A stretch of DNA of 64,000 nt from assembly GCA_023627715.1 (NCBI GenBank), contig JAMAHW010000005.1, forward strand, positions 496,001 through 560,000, written 5' to 3'. Every line of letters begins with the position of its first letter. Position 1 is the first letter of the stretch. The translations under genes were made by a program, and so were the position numbers. The notes under the pieces are model-generated. The model was not told where the DNA came from. It did not search any database and saw nothing but the letters and a program-made list of their open reading frames with translations. This document shows positions 46,384-59,912 of this stretch, one piece after another. The DNA is from Periconia sp. R9002 (Eukaryota; Ascomycota; Dothideomycetes; Pleosporales; Periconiaceae).

Positions 46384-49300
46384 ATGGCTAGTCATCATCA
46401 CCAGCCGCCCTCGCCCTCCGCGACATTGGCCCATCATGGCCCACAACTGGGACATCCTCAGCCAAACGGCCATCCACCACAGATGAATCAGCAAAAGACA
46501 TCAACGCAGTATCTTGCGCAACTTACCGAGACTGTGTGGAACCACATCGGTATGTTTACGCCTTCGCCACCATCACCATTACCGTCTTCTTCAAACCACT
46601 GACGCGTTCCAGGTTCGCTGTCTGAGCAGATGCAAGACCTCGATGGCGCGCTCCAGTGCTACGAGCAAGCACTCAAGTACAACTCATGGTCGGTCCCAGC
46701 CATGCAGGGCATTGCGGCTATCTTGCGCACCAAGGATCATTTCCCCCAAGCTGTCGAATATCTGCGAACCATCCTCAAAGTAGACCCTGCTAATGGCGAT
46801 GTGTGGGGAAGTCTAGGTATGCCTTTCGTCTTCACAAGTCCGCCTTGCATTCGTACTGACATTCGTTCATAGGTCACTGCTACCTCATGATGGACGACCT
46901 GCAGCAGGCGTACTCGGCCTACCAGCAAGCCTTGTACCACCTGTCCGATCCGAAAGTGAGCACAAACTCTCTATTACTTCACGAAACCTGCTCACACTGT
47001 CTTAGGAACCCAAGCTTTGGTACGGGATTGGAATCCTCTATGACCGTTACGGTTCTCTAGAGCATGCAGAAGAGGCCTTCTCTCAAGTCATGCGAATGGA
47101 ACCGAGTTTCGAAAAAGCAAATGAGATCTACTTCCGCCTCGGCATAATATACAAACAGCAGCAAAAGTTCAACCAGAGTCTTGACGTGAGTGGAATTTCC
47201 CCATGATGTGTTCGCAGTTGCTGACGTTTGCTAGTGTTTCAAATATATCGTCACCAACCCTCCTCGCCCGCTCACCGAGGAGGACATCTGGTTCCAGATT
47301 GGTCATGTATACGAGCAGCAGAAAGAGGTAAGGCAATCTCGAGAAATTTACAATGTTCCCAACTAACACCGTTTAGTTTGATGCTGCAAAGAATGCTTAT
47401 CGTCGGGTGTTGGAGCGCGATTCCAACCACGCTAAAGTGCTGCAGCAGCTGGGCTGGCTACACCACCAGCAGAGCACCAACTATGCTAGTCAGGAACAGG
47501 CTATCGAGTACCTGGAGAAATCAGTGGCTTCTGGTAGGTCCCATGGCCCTTCAATTTGTAACGTGCCAACCATTAACGATGACGCCCAGACCAAACCGAC
47601 GCGCAAAGCTGGTACCTCCTAGGTCGATGCTACATGTCGCAACAGAAATACCCCAAAGCCTACGAAGCGTACCAACAAGCTGTGTACCGTGACGGCCGGA
47701 ACCCGACATTCTGGTGTTCCATTGGTGTGCTATACTACCAGATCAACCAGTATCGCGACGCGCTTGATGCGTACTCTCGCGCCATTCGTCTTAATCCTAA
47801 TATTTCTGAAGTCTGGTACGACCTGGGCACATTGGTAAGTCGTTGAAGCCTGTCACACTTTTCTTTCCACTAACATTGGCCTAGTACGAGTCGTGCAACA
47901 ACCAAACCGCCGATGCGCTCGACGCCTATCAGCGCGCAGCCGATCTTGATCCGGCCAACGTGCACATCAAGGCCCGCCTGCAATTGCTCCAGAATGGGCA
48001 AACGACGGCTGGCGTGCCCAACCAGGGCAGCGTCCCCGTTCCACAAGATGTGCACCCCCAGGCTTACCAACCTGCATCCATCCATGGCCCTGCCGCCCCT
48101 CAATGGGGTGCTCCTCAGCCTCAGCAGCCTCCCCAAGGTCCTGCTCCTCCACCGCTCGGTGGTGGGGAATGGAATCGCCCATTGGCGCAGATTCGTGACC
48201 CCGGTCTCCCACCTCAGCAGTTGAACCCGTACGAGCAACGTGAGGGTATCCGGCCGCCTACCCAGCATGCTCCCCCGCAACGCCTCCCTAGCCCGCGGCA
48301 AGAGCCTCCGAGGCATTACCAGGAGCCACCACGCCCTCCTACCAACGGGCCAGGCCCTGCTGGGCCGACTGGCCCTCCACCAGGTCCTTTGAGACGCGGC
48401 CACTCCCCTTCTCCAAAGACTCACCATGTAGCTCCCAGCCCATACCATCCGCCGCCTCCTCAATTGACGCCTCAATCGTCTCATGCACAGATTTCAATGC
48501 CACCCCATATCCGAGAGCAGCAGCAGCAGCAGCAACCGCCTCTCCCACCGCCACCCCAGCAACAACACCAGCCCCCACATCACCAGCAGCAGCAACCACC
48601 CAACCGCATCTCTAATCCCAACTATGTTTCTGGCGCAGGAAGCGTAGCTGGCCCCCCTCCCCCTCCACCAACTGGCCTGGGTACACCTTCCAGCCAAGGA
48701 GCACAATCTCACATGCCACCCTATGGTCGTATGAGGGATAGCCCCCCTCCTGAGGTTAGGCCTATTGTCGAGAACAGGGCTGTATCTCCACGTAATGGAT
48801 ACCAAGGTCCTTACCATCACCCTGATCCTTCCACTGGGGGTGGAATTGCGGGTGGAGCCCCTCCGCCTGCATCTGCTCAAGTTGCCGCGGAAGCCGCTGC
48901 TCGGGACCGTGAAGATCGCCCGCCAACAGCACCTCCTAAGCGTCACCGCGAGTGGGAAGACAGTGAGCACATGGGACCCAAGCCTCCCGCCAACGATGAA
49001 AAGCGTCAAAAGTTGGAAGAGACCCATAGCCGCCGTCCTTCGCCTCCTCCTCACCGCATGTCGTCGCCGCAGGTCCCGCGTCAAAGCCCGCAGGATGCGC
49101 CTGACGCTCGTCGCTTCAACGATGGCTACCATCCTTCAGAAGCAGCCCACCACCCACCTTCTCTCCCGCCAATGACTCAGAACCAGTCGCTTCCTCCCCT
49201 CCGTATGTCTGAGACCCCCAAGCAAGAGCGCGCCGAGCACCACGAGCCTGCTGCGCGTCAAATGGAGGTGGATGAAAACTATGACGATGAAGGGGATGAT

Positions 49301-49402
49301 GCTAAGCCTCATGTCCCCAAATCGGAGCGTGGTAGCCCACGTAGCAACACTGCTACTAATGGTCTTCCGCATGCGTCTACCCCTGTGGAGCAAAAGTCTT
49401 AG
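46384..49402 (+). CDS. SSN6: general transcriptional co-repressor Ssn6/Cyc8, 881 aa
   Basis: Eight exons: 46384-46549, 46613-46816, 46873-46955, 47006-47185, 47235-47327, 47377-47533, 47590-47834 and 47885-49402; 882 codons in frame. After a His/Pro/Gln-rich leader come about ten TPR repeats (residues ~35-400), including DGALQCYEQALKYNSWSVPA, YGIGILYDRYGSLEHAEEAF, GRCYMSQQKYPKAYEAYQQA and SIGVLYYQINQYRDALDAYS. These are near-identical to Ssn6 across fungi. The C-terminal half is Pro/Gln-rich (polyQ near HIREQQQQQQPP) with a KRHREWED basic patch. With Tup1 (RcoA), Ssn6 is recruited by sequence-specific repressors in the nucleus to silence glucose-repressed and developmental genes. The gene looks intact; the Gln/Pro tracts probably vary between strains. 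Confidence 0.95.
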
Positions 49403-50336
49403 ATCTCTTTTGGGCAATCCTGTGACGGACGTTTCTGGGGCGGTTTTTTCGATATGGCTATAATTTAGTTTTTTTTCATCTTATTGCTACATGTTTGTTT
49501 TGGATGTTTGTTTTGCTTTGGTGGAATTGTCTCGATTTGGGTGGATGTGATATCAGATTGTACCACTTACTGTAGTGTTTCTGGGGGACTGGGAGCAATT
49601 TGCTTCGATGTTACCATTTGAGGCATACGGCCAGCCTCATGGGAATGATTGAATGATGGGACACCATGGCAACGTAGTTTGCCTACGTTTTCTACTTTGT
49701 TTTGATATTTTCATGCCGGTTTCTGGTACCTGGCATAGGATGAGTTGAGTCTCCATGTAGTTAGTTAGACCAATACACACTGTGTTATAAATTATTTGTA
49801 CCTGGTCTTGCCTTTTCCTCATATCAATCACCTCCAGTAACACTTCCTTTTACATCCACGTACAGCGGAGTAGGTGGCTATGATGGCTTTCGGTCTGTGG
49901 GTTTTGCCGGGGTGTCACCGATCTAAGCCATGCGCCGCCGCCCACATCTCCCAGCAGTGCAACAAGCGACCAGCAGCAAGCCACGCAGAGTGTTTGTACT
50001 GCTATTTGCGTCATCGGTGCCAGGTCGCCAGCTCTGATGACGATGCATCCACCACCATCACAACATTTACCACGCATAACTAGGTGCTTTTTCTCCCATA
50101 TCACCACCACGACCTCTACTATTACTACATCAACTCGATCGAACCGCCTTTGCCATCGTAGCCTCACAGAATCGCGTCTCACGTCTCGCCCTCACGTACG
50201 CTACCTCGCATCTACCCACGACGCGCCTCGATCACAACCCCCACCTCCCTCTACACCACGCCGTACAACCTCCACCCCGGCAGCGATCGCACGCTCAACA
50301 ACCCTCATTCACCTTTCTCCCCGCACATACAGCAGC
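49403..50336. other. intergenic, no gene seen
   Basis: 3' UTR of SSN6 (T-rich) and leader of the next gene. An ORF running from 50037 into the next gene is upstream leader; the conserved start is the ATG at 50337. Confidence 0.5.
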
Positions 50337-50935
50337 ATGTCTGACGCCGACTACGAAGCCTTCCTCAACAAGGCCAACGCCGGATCCAACGACGGCGACG
50401 TACAGGAACAGTCCAAGAAGAGCTACGGCACCAAGAGCGTGAACACGAGCGTGCCCAAGGTGTTGGAAGACGTGCAGGAGTATTATGTCAGTGAGGCGGA
50501 TGAGCCGTTTGAGCCTGTTGCGTTGAACTTTGCGGGGGATGGGTTGGATGCTCGTGAGTCGCCCATGTTACTCTCTTCACTTACTGGTGCTTGTCCGCGT
50601 GTTGGGGAGGTCGCACAATGAGAGAAGAGGAGACACAGAATCAGAGAGATTTCTAGGAACAAAAAACATGAACGCTGACACAAATCTCCTTTCAAATATC
50701 AGAACAACTCGGCACCCTCCTCAGCCACAGCGGCACCGTCTCGGAGCTCTCCGTCAGCGAATGGGACCCCAAGAACCAATACAAGGCCATCGTCGACGCC
50801 GTGAAAAAAGCCACGTCGGATGGCAGCGTCAAGGTGTTCAAGGTCGAGCTCGAGGGCTCGAGGGTCGAGTACTATGTCGTTGGGCTCGTTGAGGGAAAGG
50901 TGGTGGGGTTGAAGGCGCTTAGTGTTGAGTCGTGA
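50337..50935 (+). CDS. small conserved fungal protein of unknown function, 149 aa
   Basis: Two exons, 50337-50553 and 50703-50935; the 149-nt intron splits a Gln codon. The start MSDADYEAFLNKANAGSNDG and later VLEDVQEYYVSEADEPFEPV are a pattern I recognise from a widespread Pezizomycotina family with no assigned function. The second half is a compact alpha/beta segment (ELSVSEWDPKNQYKAIVDAV, then SVKVFKVELEGSRVEYYVVG), acidic overall with no signal peptide or membrane segment, so probably cytosolic or nuclear. The GGGGATGGGTTGGATGCTC|GTGAGT donor and the ATATCAG acceptor give an uninterrupted frame; without the intron the frame would stop early. Confidence 0.75.
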
Positions 50936-51676
50936 TCTCACCTCTTTTTTTTCTTCTTCTTCTTGTTACTCTTCGAGCCGCGATGGTATGGCGTGGTTGG
51001 ATACAGGTTACATGGTTGGATTTTTCTTTTGGGTTCCGAGGGGGTACGTCATGATTCTAGGGACTGATTGTTTGGAGGTGAAGTGGGGAAGGGGAGGGGA
51101 GGGGAAGCAGGGCATGTTAGACGCGAAAGAGCGGTTGTTGAAGATGCGCGAGGTTTGGCAGGATCCCGTTGACTACCCGATGCCTACCTATTTACTTCTC
51201 TATCTACATACATACGTTCAACCGCGGATCCCACGCGCGTGTGTGGGGTGCATGAATGGAAACGATGAATGAACATGCAAACGAATTCAACAGGAATCAA
51301 ACAGTAGAACTCATCATTCTTCCCTTCCCTTTTGCGAGATTTTGCGGTTATTACACTTCTACATCAACATCAACAACCACAAAGAAAATTTACATAAAAG
51401 AGATTCCCCTTCCCCAGTTCATGGAGAGAGAGTGCCGCCTATCCTCTCCCCCTTCCTTCATGGGCAAGTAGAAAAGGGTTTTTGCTTCCCAAGCCACGAA
51501 CTTAAAAACTACATACATACATATGTACCGTTCTTCCTCGGTTTGGTTTCTTCTTTAACTCGCGTGGTCAAGGGTCGTTGCTTACATATGTACGTCTTGA
51601 CGTCGAATGGAGGAAGAGGGGGGTATATGTACATGTGCCGGTGGAAGAGATAGATACATGGAACACATACCTACAT
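50936..51676. other. intergenic, no gene seen
   Basis: 3' flank of the small conserved gene; G-rich tracts (51080-51110) and TACATA repeats, nothing coding. Confidence 0.5.
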
Positions 51677-51846
51677 ACATTATGGGTTTTGGCTAGGCTT
51701 TGAATAATGTGTCAACCGCATTTTCTACTTGGAAATACTTTTAAACAGCCTTATAAAGTAGCTTCTACAAGCGTTCAACGTACGATCTAGACCTTTTCCT
51801 CTTGTCAGCCAGCAATCCTAGGGTGTTGTGTCGAATTCCGTAATGT
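51677..51846 (+). mobile_element. MITE-like element, family 2, copy 3
   Basis: The left end ACATTATGGGTTTTGGC and the right end TTCCGTAATGT are imperfect inverted repeats. The interior GTGTCAACCGCATTTTCTAC .. CAACGTACGATCTAGACC is nearly colinear with 36973-37137 in reverse orientation. It is the best-preserved copy in the window outside the accessory island. Confidence 0.7.
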
Positions 51847-54800
51847 ACATTGATGAATGAACTTTGGATTGCTGGGGGTGCGCACGCGCGCGGGGGAATA
51901 TTGAGATGCTATGCATTTGCATGGTAAATGTAGTGTACCCGGGTTTGCATGGTAGGAAAGGGATTGTCATGATGGAAGGAGTACCAGAGGACGCTTCGTG
52001 CTCTTACGAGATTACGCGTAGGAGGGCTTTTAAGGGTTGGGTTTGGGGGGATGTCCGTGGTTTGTTTTGTTTTTGGTTCGGTAATCACGTTAAGGTTTCC
52101 GGGTCCTCTGCGTGCGGTTTTTTGGTGTGATGGATGGAATGGGATGAGATGAGATGAGATGGTTCTGTTTGGGTAGATAGGGGAGGAGGGAAAAAGGGGA
52201 AAGGAAGGGAATGTTCTGCGGTTCATGGGGGATGGGTTGAGGGAGTTGATGGACGTGCTATTCATTCATAGCAGAACGTGAACTTGTTGAGACTCGGCCG
52301 ATAGACGGAAAAATAGAAGAATGGAAACGAAAGATTGCCGGAGCTGATGATGTTATGTCATGTTGTTTGCTGTTGGTGATTGTACATGTTCATGTACGAC
52401 GTTCACAGTTTCCAACTCGTTCCTTATGCGCGTTATCGCGCGATGGGGGGAGATTCGGTCCCTCGATTGGCGAAGCATGCCTGCCCTTGTCCCGGGTACG
52501 AGGGCAACCTAATCCGCATTCGCGTTTATCGAAAAGCTGCATAGGATTTGGGGATTTGCGAGGGAAGGACCGTCGTTCTTTTTTGTTCCCTCGGTTTCTC
52601 TGCATGCATTTTTGTAGATGTAAGAATGTACCATTCGATTTCTTGCGGTTGCCAAAAAAAACCGTTGAGAAGCAGCTCGCAGCTCGCGCCACGAGGGCAT
52701 GTTGTGGCGCATTGCCTCGCCTTGTTGCTTTTTTGCTCCCACACTTCGCATGCACTCACGCATGCACACGAGGGAAATTGGTTTATTGATTGGTTAGTGG
52801 GGGAAAGGGAAGGGGGCAAATTGGCGCGACGGCGTGGAAACGTTTTGTTCATGCAAGACTGGGCTGGGCCCGTCGCCATTCGCCGCCCCCTGGCTCTCCA
52901 TCTCTCATGCTTGGAACACAAAAGATTTGAGATGCTGGGAGCTGGGTTCGCCTAACTCTTTGGGAGGTTTTGCCGAAGAACTGCCAAGTGGTGGTTTTCT
53001 CATTAGCAGGCAGGAGATAAAACCGGTTTCACTAAAGATTGGTCGCTAATTGATGACGAGCGATTGGCGCTGTGCCTGTTTCCCTACTGTGCTTTTCCTT
53101 TAGGCGCGCTAGAAGAACTAGGACCTTGAAACAGGGAACGGTAATCGCGAGGAGTACCCAAGAATGTCAGAGTGAGTTCTGACTGTACTGGAGGATGGAT
53201 GGGGAGGATCCCGGCAGGATGGAGTTCGCGAAGACAGCATGACATGCCAAAAGGCAGCGCGCGAGTCGAGTTGAGGTTCCAGGGCGTGGCAGGACGAAGG
53301 ATCAAAAAGCAGCGGATAAGGAAGCCCGATAAGGTAGGCCGTGTGGCCCAAGTGGGCTAAAGGGATCCTCTGCCGCGGCGGCACGGGGCGATTACACGAG
53401 GGTAGAGTTCCACCGTGGACGTTGAGAAAGAAAAAGGGATGATGATGGCATTGATGGGAAAGACAAAAAGGTATGGCACTGTACTGTGGTACCCGATACG
53501 TACATAGATGGGCTAAGAAGCGTAGCGCACCCGTCGCGAAACACGATAAAAATAGGATAGACAATTGAAGAAGGAAAGGGAGGGATGGGATGTATTGATT
53601 GATGGATGAATGGATAGATGATGGACGATGATTACGTCGAAGAGGGCTGTGGGGTGTACTGTACGCGTAACACTTGGTTGGTGCCACTGACACTAGTTCC
53701 AAGCTCCATGTTCCATGGACAATGTCTGGGTATTGGGGATCCATACATGTCCATTCCATACTGCATTTGCGATGGTAGACATGTACCTGGGCGCTCAGCA
53801 AATGGATCCATTGAGCCGTCAACAACGTCTTATGGGGCAGCGTCGCGTGCGGTTGAGAGCTTGTGTTGAATGCTTCGCGCACCATTTTTACGTGGCGCAC
53901 TAGAAGCAGCGTACCTACAGTAGTGCCGGGTGCGTGATGGGATGGGATGCGAAATGGTCGAGCACGGCGTTTCCTATTACTACTACTGACTAGATAGACT
54001 CTAGAGTAGAGAACTGTGAGTAGTGGAATGAATGGATATCATGCGTATCGGCAGCCCTGAAATGAGATGGACAGGCGGGCGGGTCCTCTTTTGATTGCGG
54101 CAACTAGGAGGCTGCTCTGCGCTTCGCGGCGCTCCACCCGGCATGATTGGACGACCATCGGGGGCGTTGAGATCTCCGTGACGGCTCTTTTCGAGTCTGA
54201 TGGGCGTGACCGGGGTGCCACCCAGAGGGGGCAGCTTGCCATGTGTGTGTGATTACGACCGCCGTACAATTTAGGAGACCGTCTGTCGCCAGCTTCTTTT
54301 TTTTCCCTCTCTCCCTCTCCCACTCACTGACCTGCAGGCTGCCCATCGCCGTGTGTCCGTGTGTGCACTACTCCCACCACCTACTTCTTCGCCGATACAT
54401 GTAGGTACCGACTGCCCAGGTACCCATAACCACACGGCGCCCCTGTCTTTCCTCCTTCTCCTCAGGTCCTATCCTGCCTCTGTGTCTCTCTCTCCCTCCT
54501 CACCCTCGCACGCCCTGTGCCACACACACGCCATACACCACCACCACACGGCAACTGCACACCACACTCGTTCTTCCTCATCCGTCTTATGCACCCACAT
54601 TCGTTCTTCCTCCCGTTTACCTGACTCTAACGCCCTGCCTCTGTCCTACTTCACCCCCAGGCTGTTTCGACCTTCCACCGCCAAGATCGCACCCGCCTCG
54701 CCAATCACGTCCCTCGCCTCGCCCGACAACCACCCGTTTTCCCCTATCATCCTCTCTCGTGCCCACCACGACCCTTCTGCTACTCCTCCTTCACCTCATC

Positions 54801-55019
54801 CCCATAGCGATAGCGAGCAGCTTTTGGCCCTTTCTTTCCTTCGGCGAGGAATTTCCGTCTAGCGACAGTTGGTTGCCCCGTAACCAAGCCATCACCTTGG
54901 CTCCGTCTGCGGAATTTAACTAGACGCACCCTACATCAACACTCACTACAAACCGCCCTCGTCCCACCGCAATAGCCGCTTTTCCAGCATAGTCACCTTC
55001 CACCATCTCCTCATATACC
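51847..55019. other. 3.2-kb intergenic, upstream of SKN1/KRE6
   Basis: No gene supported. Long frames at 52390-52955 and 53118-53900 are on both strands with no domain content and no conserved start. 54350-54980 is CT-rich with many CACCAC words, likely promoter and long leader of the glucan gene. Confidence 0.5.
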
Positions 55020-57231
55020 ATGTCGCCTCCCGATTCCCCGCGAGGTCCTAATCCTCACATTCGCTTGAACTCGGATACCCAAGATATCGGCGGAGAAACA
55101 GTGCGTCCCGGTACCGCGCGCAGCACAAATTCTGTCCGCTCCTTGACCGCACCCGTTCGCCCTGGCCCCGCTCCTTTGATGAGCCCAGGCCTTCGGTCGC
55201 CTTCTTCCTCAAACTCCATCTACCGCAGCGCAAATGTCCCAGGATCTTCAGAACATCTCTTGCCTCCTGCCAGGAGATCTAGGATGCGTTCTTTTCGTGA
55301 CGATTCTCCTCTGCGATCACCCACAGTTTTGTCTTCGCGGCGGTCGAGCTTCGATTCCCAGTCGAGCCGTGACTCGAGGATCGGCGGCCCATTCATCTCA
55401 CCATTCGACGATTCGAGGGCCCCCTCGCGAGCCGGCAGCGATGATGATCTGAATACCCAGACGGTTTCCGAAAAGTTCAACATCACCCCATCCGCAGGCC
55501 TTCTTCTATTCCCTGAAGATGTAGAAAAGGACGATTATCTTCACAATCCTGATCCTGCCGAGGACAACAAGAGAGATTGCGACATTTTCAACAAAAGAGG
55601 CATCATGAACGTGGGAGCGCTGGTTGTATTGACGATAGGGCTTCTGTTGTTGTTCATTATGTACCCCGTATTGTATGTCCACCTGTCCACCTGTCAAAAC
55701 GGTGCGGTGAAACTAATCTTGTCGCAGGACTTTCGTCGACAAAGTGAAGGCTCCCGAGCGCGGCCCCTGTACAAATAATCCTCTGTGTATACCTGGAAAG
55801 GAAAACATGCCGCTCTTGAAAAACATCCGTGGTAAAGATCAGTTGGTCGACCCAGCTACCCCCCTTGACGCCAGGGAACGAACGTCACACACTGGCAAGA
55901 AGCAAAAACTGGTGTTTTCGGACGAGTTCAATACCGATGGGCGCACCTTTTACGACGGTGACGATCCTTACTTCCAGGCCGTAGACATTTGGTATGGCGC
56001 CACACAGGATTTAGAGGTCAGTACTCACATCAAATTCGTGGTTGAAATTGGACTAACCAGGCACAGTGGTATGACCCTGACGCCGTGTCGACCGAGAACG
56101 GAACTCTCAACATCGAATTTAAGAACTTTGTAAACCATGGCCTCAACTATCGATCCGGCATGATACAATCCTGGAATAAATTGTGCTACAAGAACGGGCA
56201 TTTGGAGGCGAGTATTTCGCTCCCCGGAAGTGGTGAAGTTAGCGGTCTCTGGCCTGGTTTCTGGACAATGGGCAATCTGGCGCGTCCTGGGTATCTAGGG
56301 TCTACCGAAGGGCTGTGGCCGTACAGTTATCATGACAAGTGCGACGTGGGCATTACGCCAAATCAGAGTTCTCCCGATGGACTGAGCTGGTTGCCTGGTA
56401 TGCGCCTTCCTGCTTGCACTTGCAAAGGAGAGGATCATCCCAGCCCTGGCAAGTCACGCAGCGCTCCCGAAATCGATGCCTTGGAAGGGAGTGTGGTCTT
56501 CCTTGGGCCCGGCCAGACGAATCCTGTCGGATCCATCTCCCAGTCGTACCAAATCGCACCCTTCGATATCTGGTATCAACCTAATTATGGTGAGTTTGAT
56601 GCGTACTAGCGCGCATAAACGGCAATGTTAACCCAACCAGATTTCGTTGAATTGTACGATCAAAGTATCACGGAGATGAACGCTTACAAAGGAGGTCCGT
56701 ACCAGCAGGCGTTCTCAGGTTTGACCAACCTCAACAACGATTGGTACAATGGCAAAGCATATCAAAGGTACGCCTTTGAGTACCAGACCGGCGAGGACGG
56801 CTACATCACCTGGTATGTCGGAAAAAGCGCGACATGGACCATGCAGGCACAATCTTTGGGACCAAACGGAAATATTGGCCAGCGAACAGTCCCAGAGGAA
56901 CCAATGGCCATTATCGCCAATTTGGGCATGTCGAGCAGTTTCGCCGCCATCAATTATAAAGAGTTGGAAAAGCTGTTTCCGGCAATCATGCGGATCGATT
57001 ACATCCGAATCTATCAGGACGAGGATGGTGACGGCGAACTTACCTGTGATCCTGAGGGCTATCCCACGACCGAGTATATCAGGAAGCATCCAAGCGCCTA
57101 CAATAACCCGAACTTCACCGATTGGTAAGTGCCTCCGCTGGAATCTTTGTTGCGTGTACTAACATTACCAAAGGCGATCAACAGGCAACTCATGGCCGAA
57201 AAACACGCTCATGGATGACTGCAAAATGTGA
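55020..57231 (+). CDS. beta-1,6-glucan synthesis protein Skn1/Kre6 (GH16-like), 668 aa
   Basis: Five exons: 55020-55672, 55728-56016, 56067-56589, 56641-57124 and 57174-57231; 669 codons in frame. It is a type II membrane protein: a Ser/Pro-rich cytosolic N-terminus (about 195 residues), one membrane helix ([20 protein letters not shown], ~197-217), then a lumenal GH16-fold domain. Family blocks: [40 protein letters not shown], and [13 protein letters not shown], whose E-I-D-A-L-E (around 449-454) is the GH16 catalytic ExDxxE. Then come [20 protein letters not shown] and a C-terminal [12 protein letters not shown]. Kre6/Skn1 act in ER/Golgi and at the cell surface in making cell-wall beta-1,6-glucan. 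The last exon is short (58 nt) and was chosen because it restores the conserved [11 protein letters not shown] end. Confidence 0.93.
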
Positions 57232-58886
57232 GCACGCAGTGCACACATCCTGACAGTTTGCCTTTGAGCGCCCTGTCCGGCTATACAAAAATCCTATCGC
57301 CCTCGGTGGCAACGTTACCATCACATTACACAATCACGAAGCCGCATCATAGACCATACCTTCCAGACCCGAATCGATTGCCAACACCTTCATCTAATCA
57401 GCGTTCGGAAGCATCATACATTGACATGCATTTGCATTAAAACTCAAACATGGAGTCATACGTTGTCTTTTTTGCCCATAATCTAATCGCCACCACCATT
57501 CTTTTGGTCGCCCAGCCCAAACAATACTTTCGACTTTTACAGTCATACAGCTTGCATCTTGGAGTCGGCATACCTTTCGTTTTCCATTTGGAGTCCTGTT
57601 TTATTTACCAGCATGAATTGGCTTTTTCCTGCTGGCCATCGGTTCTTACAAAAATCCATTTATGGTGCCAACTGTGTATATCACGGCCTTGTATCCATTG
57701 CTGTACAAACAACATCGGCAGCTTTATCCGTGGGGTTCGGGGCTGGCGCTGACCCCTGGGGCTTCTTTTACTAATACCTTATATCCTGAGCTGCTCCCAC
57801 AGGGGTTGTTCGTTCTTTGCTATTCGCCTAGACTTTAGCATCCTCCTGTTTTGTGTTTTTGTTTTCTTGGGCGTTTGTGTTTTCTCTAGGATGACAACGG
57901 GTTCTGGTGGTTTTCGCCACAGTCCCGGCTGGCGGAGTTGGATAACGGGGAGGATGAATACAACTGGGCATGGGGACGTCCGAGGTTGGGCTTGCTGCCA
58001 ATGTTCTTATCGTCGGCGCAGCGAGAAAAGGAACCAACATGCGAACAAGGCACGAATGACGAAAGGCGCTCATACACTGAACTTTTTGACTATCAGCTAA
58101 TAGATAAGAAGCATTATCATCAAAAGAAAGAAGATTTCAAAAGTCAACGCTCTTATATTGCTGTGATTGGGGTGATTTCCTGTTACTGTGTACTTTCCGC
58201 TGCTGCGTTGGATGTTCAGAGAGTAGAGGCTGCAGGCGTTCACGGCGAGTGTACATGCCGCGACAAGTAAAAATTTCGCCCTCATTCCCCTGTTCCTTTC
58301 TTCTACTCTCTATTCCACGGGTTAATGGATAGGTCTGCTTCTTCTTCCGAGTACAGACTCAACACATGTAACACGCACACGGCCATCAATGTGTCGCTAG
58401 GATGGTGAGGAAGTGCATCAGCAGTATGTTGCCTCTTCGAGCTTCCTTAAGCATGTGTACATTTCCTATCCGGCGTCGTCTTTTATCCTACAATAGATGG
58501 ATGGGTTGTGGGTGGTATACGGTACATATCAATTGATGTAGGCATGATTCCGCGCATCGTAAATCAGCATAAATAATCCCCATTTGGCATCAATTGATCA
58601 ATAGGAGTTAAACATTCGTCACGTCGTGACACGACACCACACATCGGCTCAAGCTAACTATCCTTTGTCCAACCAACCAAAGTCCCAAGTTCCCAACATT
58701 CCGCCATGCCCCACTTTTCTTATTCGCCTCCCACTTACCCCACCTCAATCCACGCCACCGATCCACTCACGCCTCAAACCAAAGCTTCAGTTTCACCTCC
58801 CCCCTGATTGTCCTCCTTTATATATTTTTAATCACAAAAAGTTCAGCATCTAATGTACACTAGCACAACGTACAAGATGAACAAAA
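57232..58886. other. intergenic, no gene seen
   Basis: 3' flank of the glucan gene. Frames at 57450-57774 and 57867-58270 have no recognisable content and are probably chance. Confidence 0.45.
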
Positions 58887-58960
58887 GCCCGGCTGGCACA
58901 ATTGGTTAGCGCGTGAGACTTTTAATCTCAAGGCTGTGAGTTCGAGTCTCACGTCGGGCG
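58887..58960 (+). tRNA. tRNA-Lys (anticodon UUU), no intron
   Basis: The acceptor stem GCCCGGC pairs with GTCGGGC (one G-U), with discriminator G58960. The A box is TGGCACAATTGG; the anticodon stem GTGAGA/TCTCA frames the loop CTTTTAA with anticodon TTT; the T arm is GTGAGTTCGAGTCTCAC, including B box GTTCGAGTC. A T-rich stretch follows. The arms fold cleanly, so this is a functional-looking gene. Confidence 0.96.
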
Positions 58961-59672
58961 TTTCTATTCTTTGTGGAGTGCGTGCGATGGTTTCTTTTTT
59001 TTTTCTTTCGTACTTTGGATTGATCACATCACCACAAAAGAAAGTTGGTTGGCATGGGGGGAAATGGGTGCATTTAGGCTTGGTGGGTGGGCAGTTTTGC
59101 TGCAGTGAGGATTCAGAAATATGTTTCTTTTTTTTCCCTTCAAAAGAAAATATTAAGAACCTCTTAGGTTTTGGCGTGGATGTTTGTTGAGTACGGTTCA
59201 CATGAATGTAAAATACAATTTGAGCGAAGAAAACGACGATGAAAGTGTGAGCTTATGGTGGTGCTGGACATTGGCGTATCAACGGTAGAGTTGTCCTGGG
59301 GGGCCGGCTCTCCCTCGCTGTCCTTGTTGCTCTTGTCATCGCCGCATTCAGTGGCGTTCTCCTTCTCCTTCTCCTTTTACTAGTTTGTGGTTACACTGTG
59401 TTGGAGGGGAGAGACTGGAGGGCTAGGGCGGATGTTGGTTACGTGGCGCACACGTCCCGAAAAAACTTGGAAAGGTTGGTAAGGGGGAAATCGGTGGTTT
59501 GATGGGTGTTGTGATAGTCGTGTGACTTATGGAAACGTAGAGAGGGGGTTTTTTTTGCAGAAGAGAAATCATGGATTTTGGAGTTTGTACAGTTTAACAC
59601 GAACCTACAAAGGGTAGGATATATAATAGAAGACGACGACAACGACAAAAGCGTGAGCTTGACAGCAGTGCA
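58961..59672. other. intergenic, no gene seen
   Basis: T-rich tracts and short frames only. Confidence 0.5.
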
Positions 59673-59840
59673 CACGCGGGTGTCAATATATCCGCACTCA
59701 CAAATTTTATAGGAGTACTCTTCTAGTACTCTACCTACTATGGAGAAAGCTACTGAGAAGGCTATTGAGGAGGCTATTGAGGAGGCTATATGTGGGGTGG
59801 TAAGTGTTGTGAGTTTGGGCTATTTCCACACCTATGTGTC
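59673..59840 (+). mobile_element. MITE-like element, family 3, short copy
   Basis: The left end CACGCGGGTGTCAATATATC, then CCGCACTCACA, is the inverted counterpart of the right end GTGAGTTTGGGCTATTTCCA, then CACCTATGTG. Both match the ends of 31186-31469. The inside contains GTACTCTACCTACTATGGAG and a small in-frame tandem (GCTATTGAGGAG). Confidence 0.65.
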
Positions 59841-59912
59841 ACCTTATTCAATAAAGCTCGAGACGAACACGCTTACGTTCTAACAAGAGCCAGTTTTCAG
59901 AATGAGATTAAG

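Noticed and set aside
48339..49417. Minus-strand frames opposite the SSN6 C-terminus
   Set aside because: Antisense shadows of the Pro/Gln-rich coding sequence.
53118..53900. 260-codon minus-strand frame
   Set aside because: No domain, His/Ser/Pro-rich composition as expected of chance, no splice or start context, and it lies in the SKN1/KRE6 upstream region.
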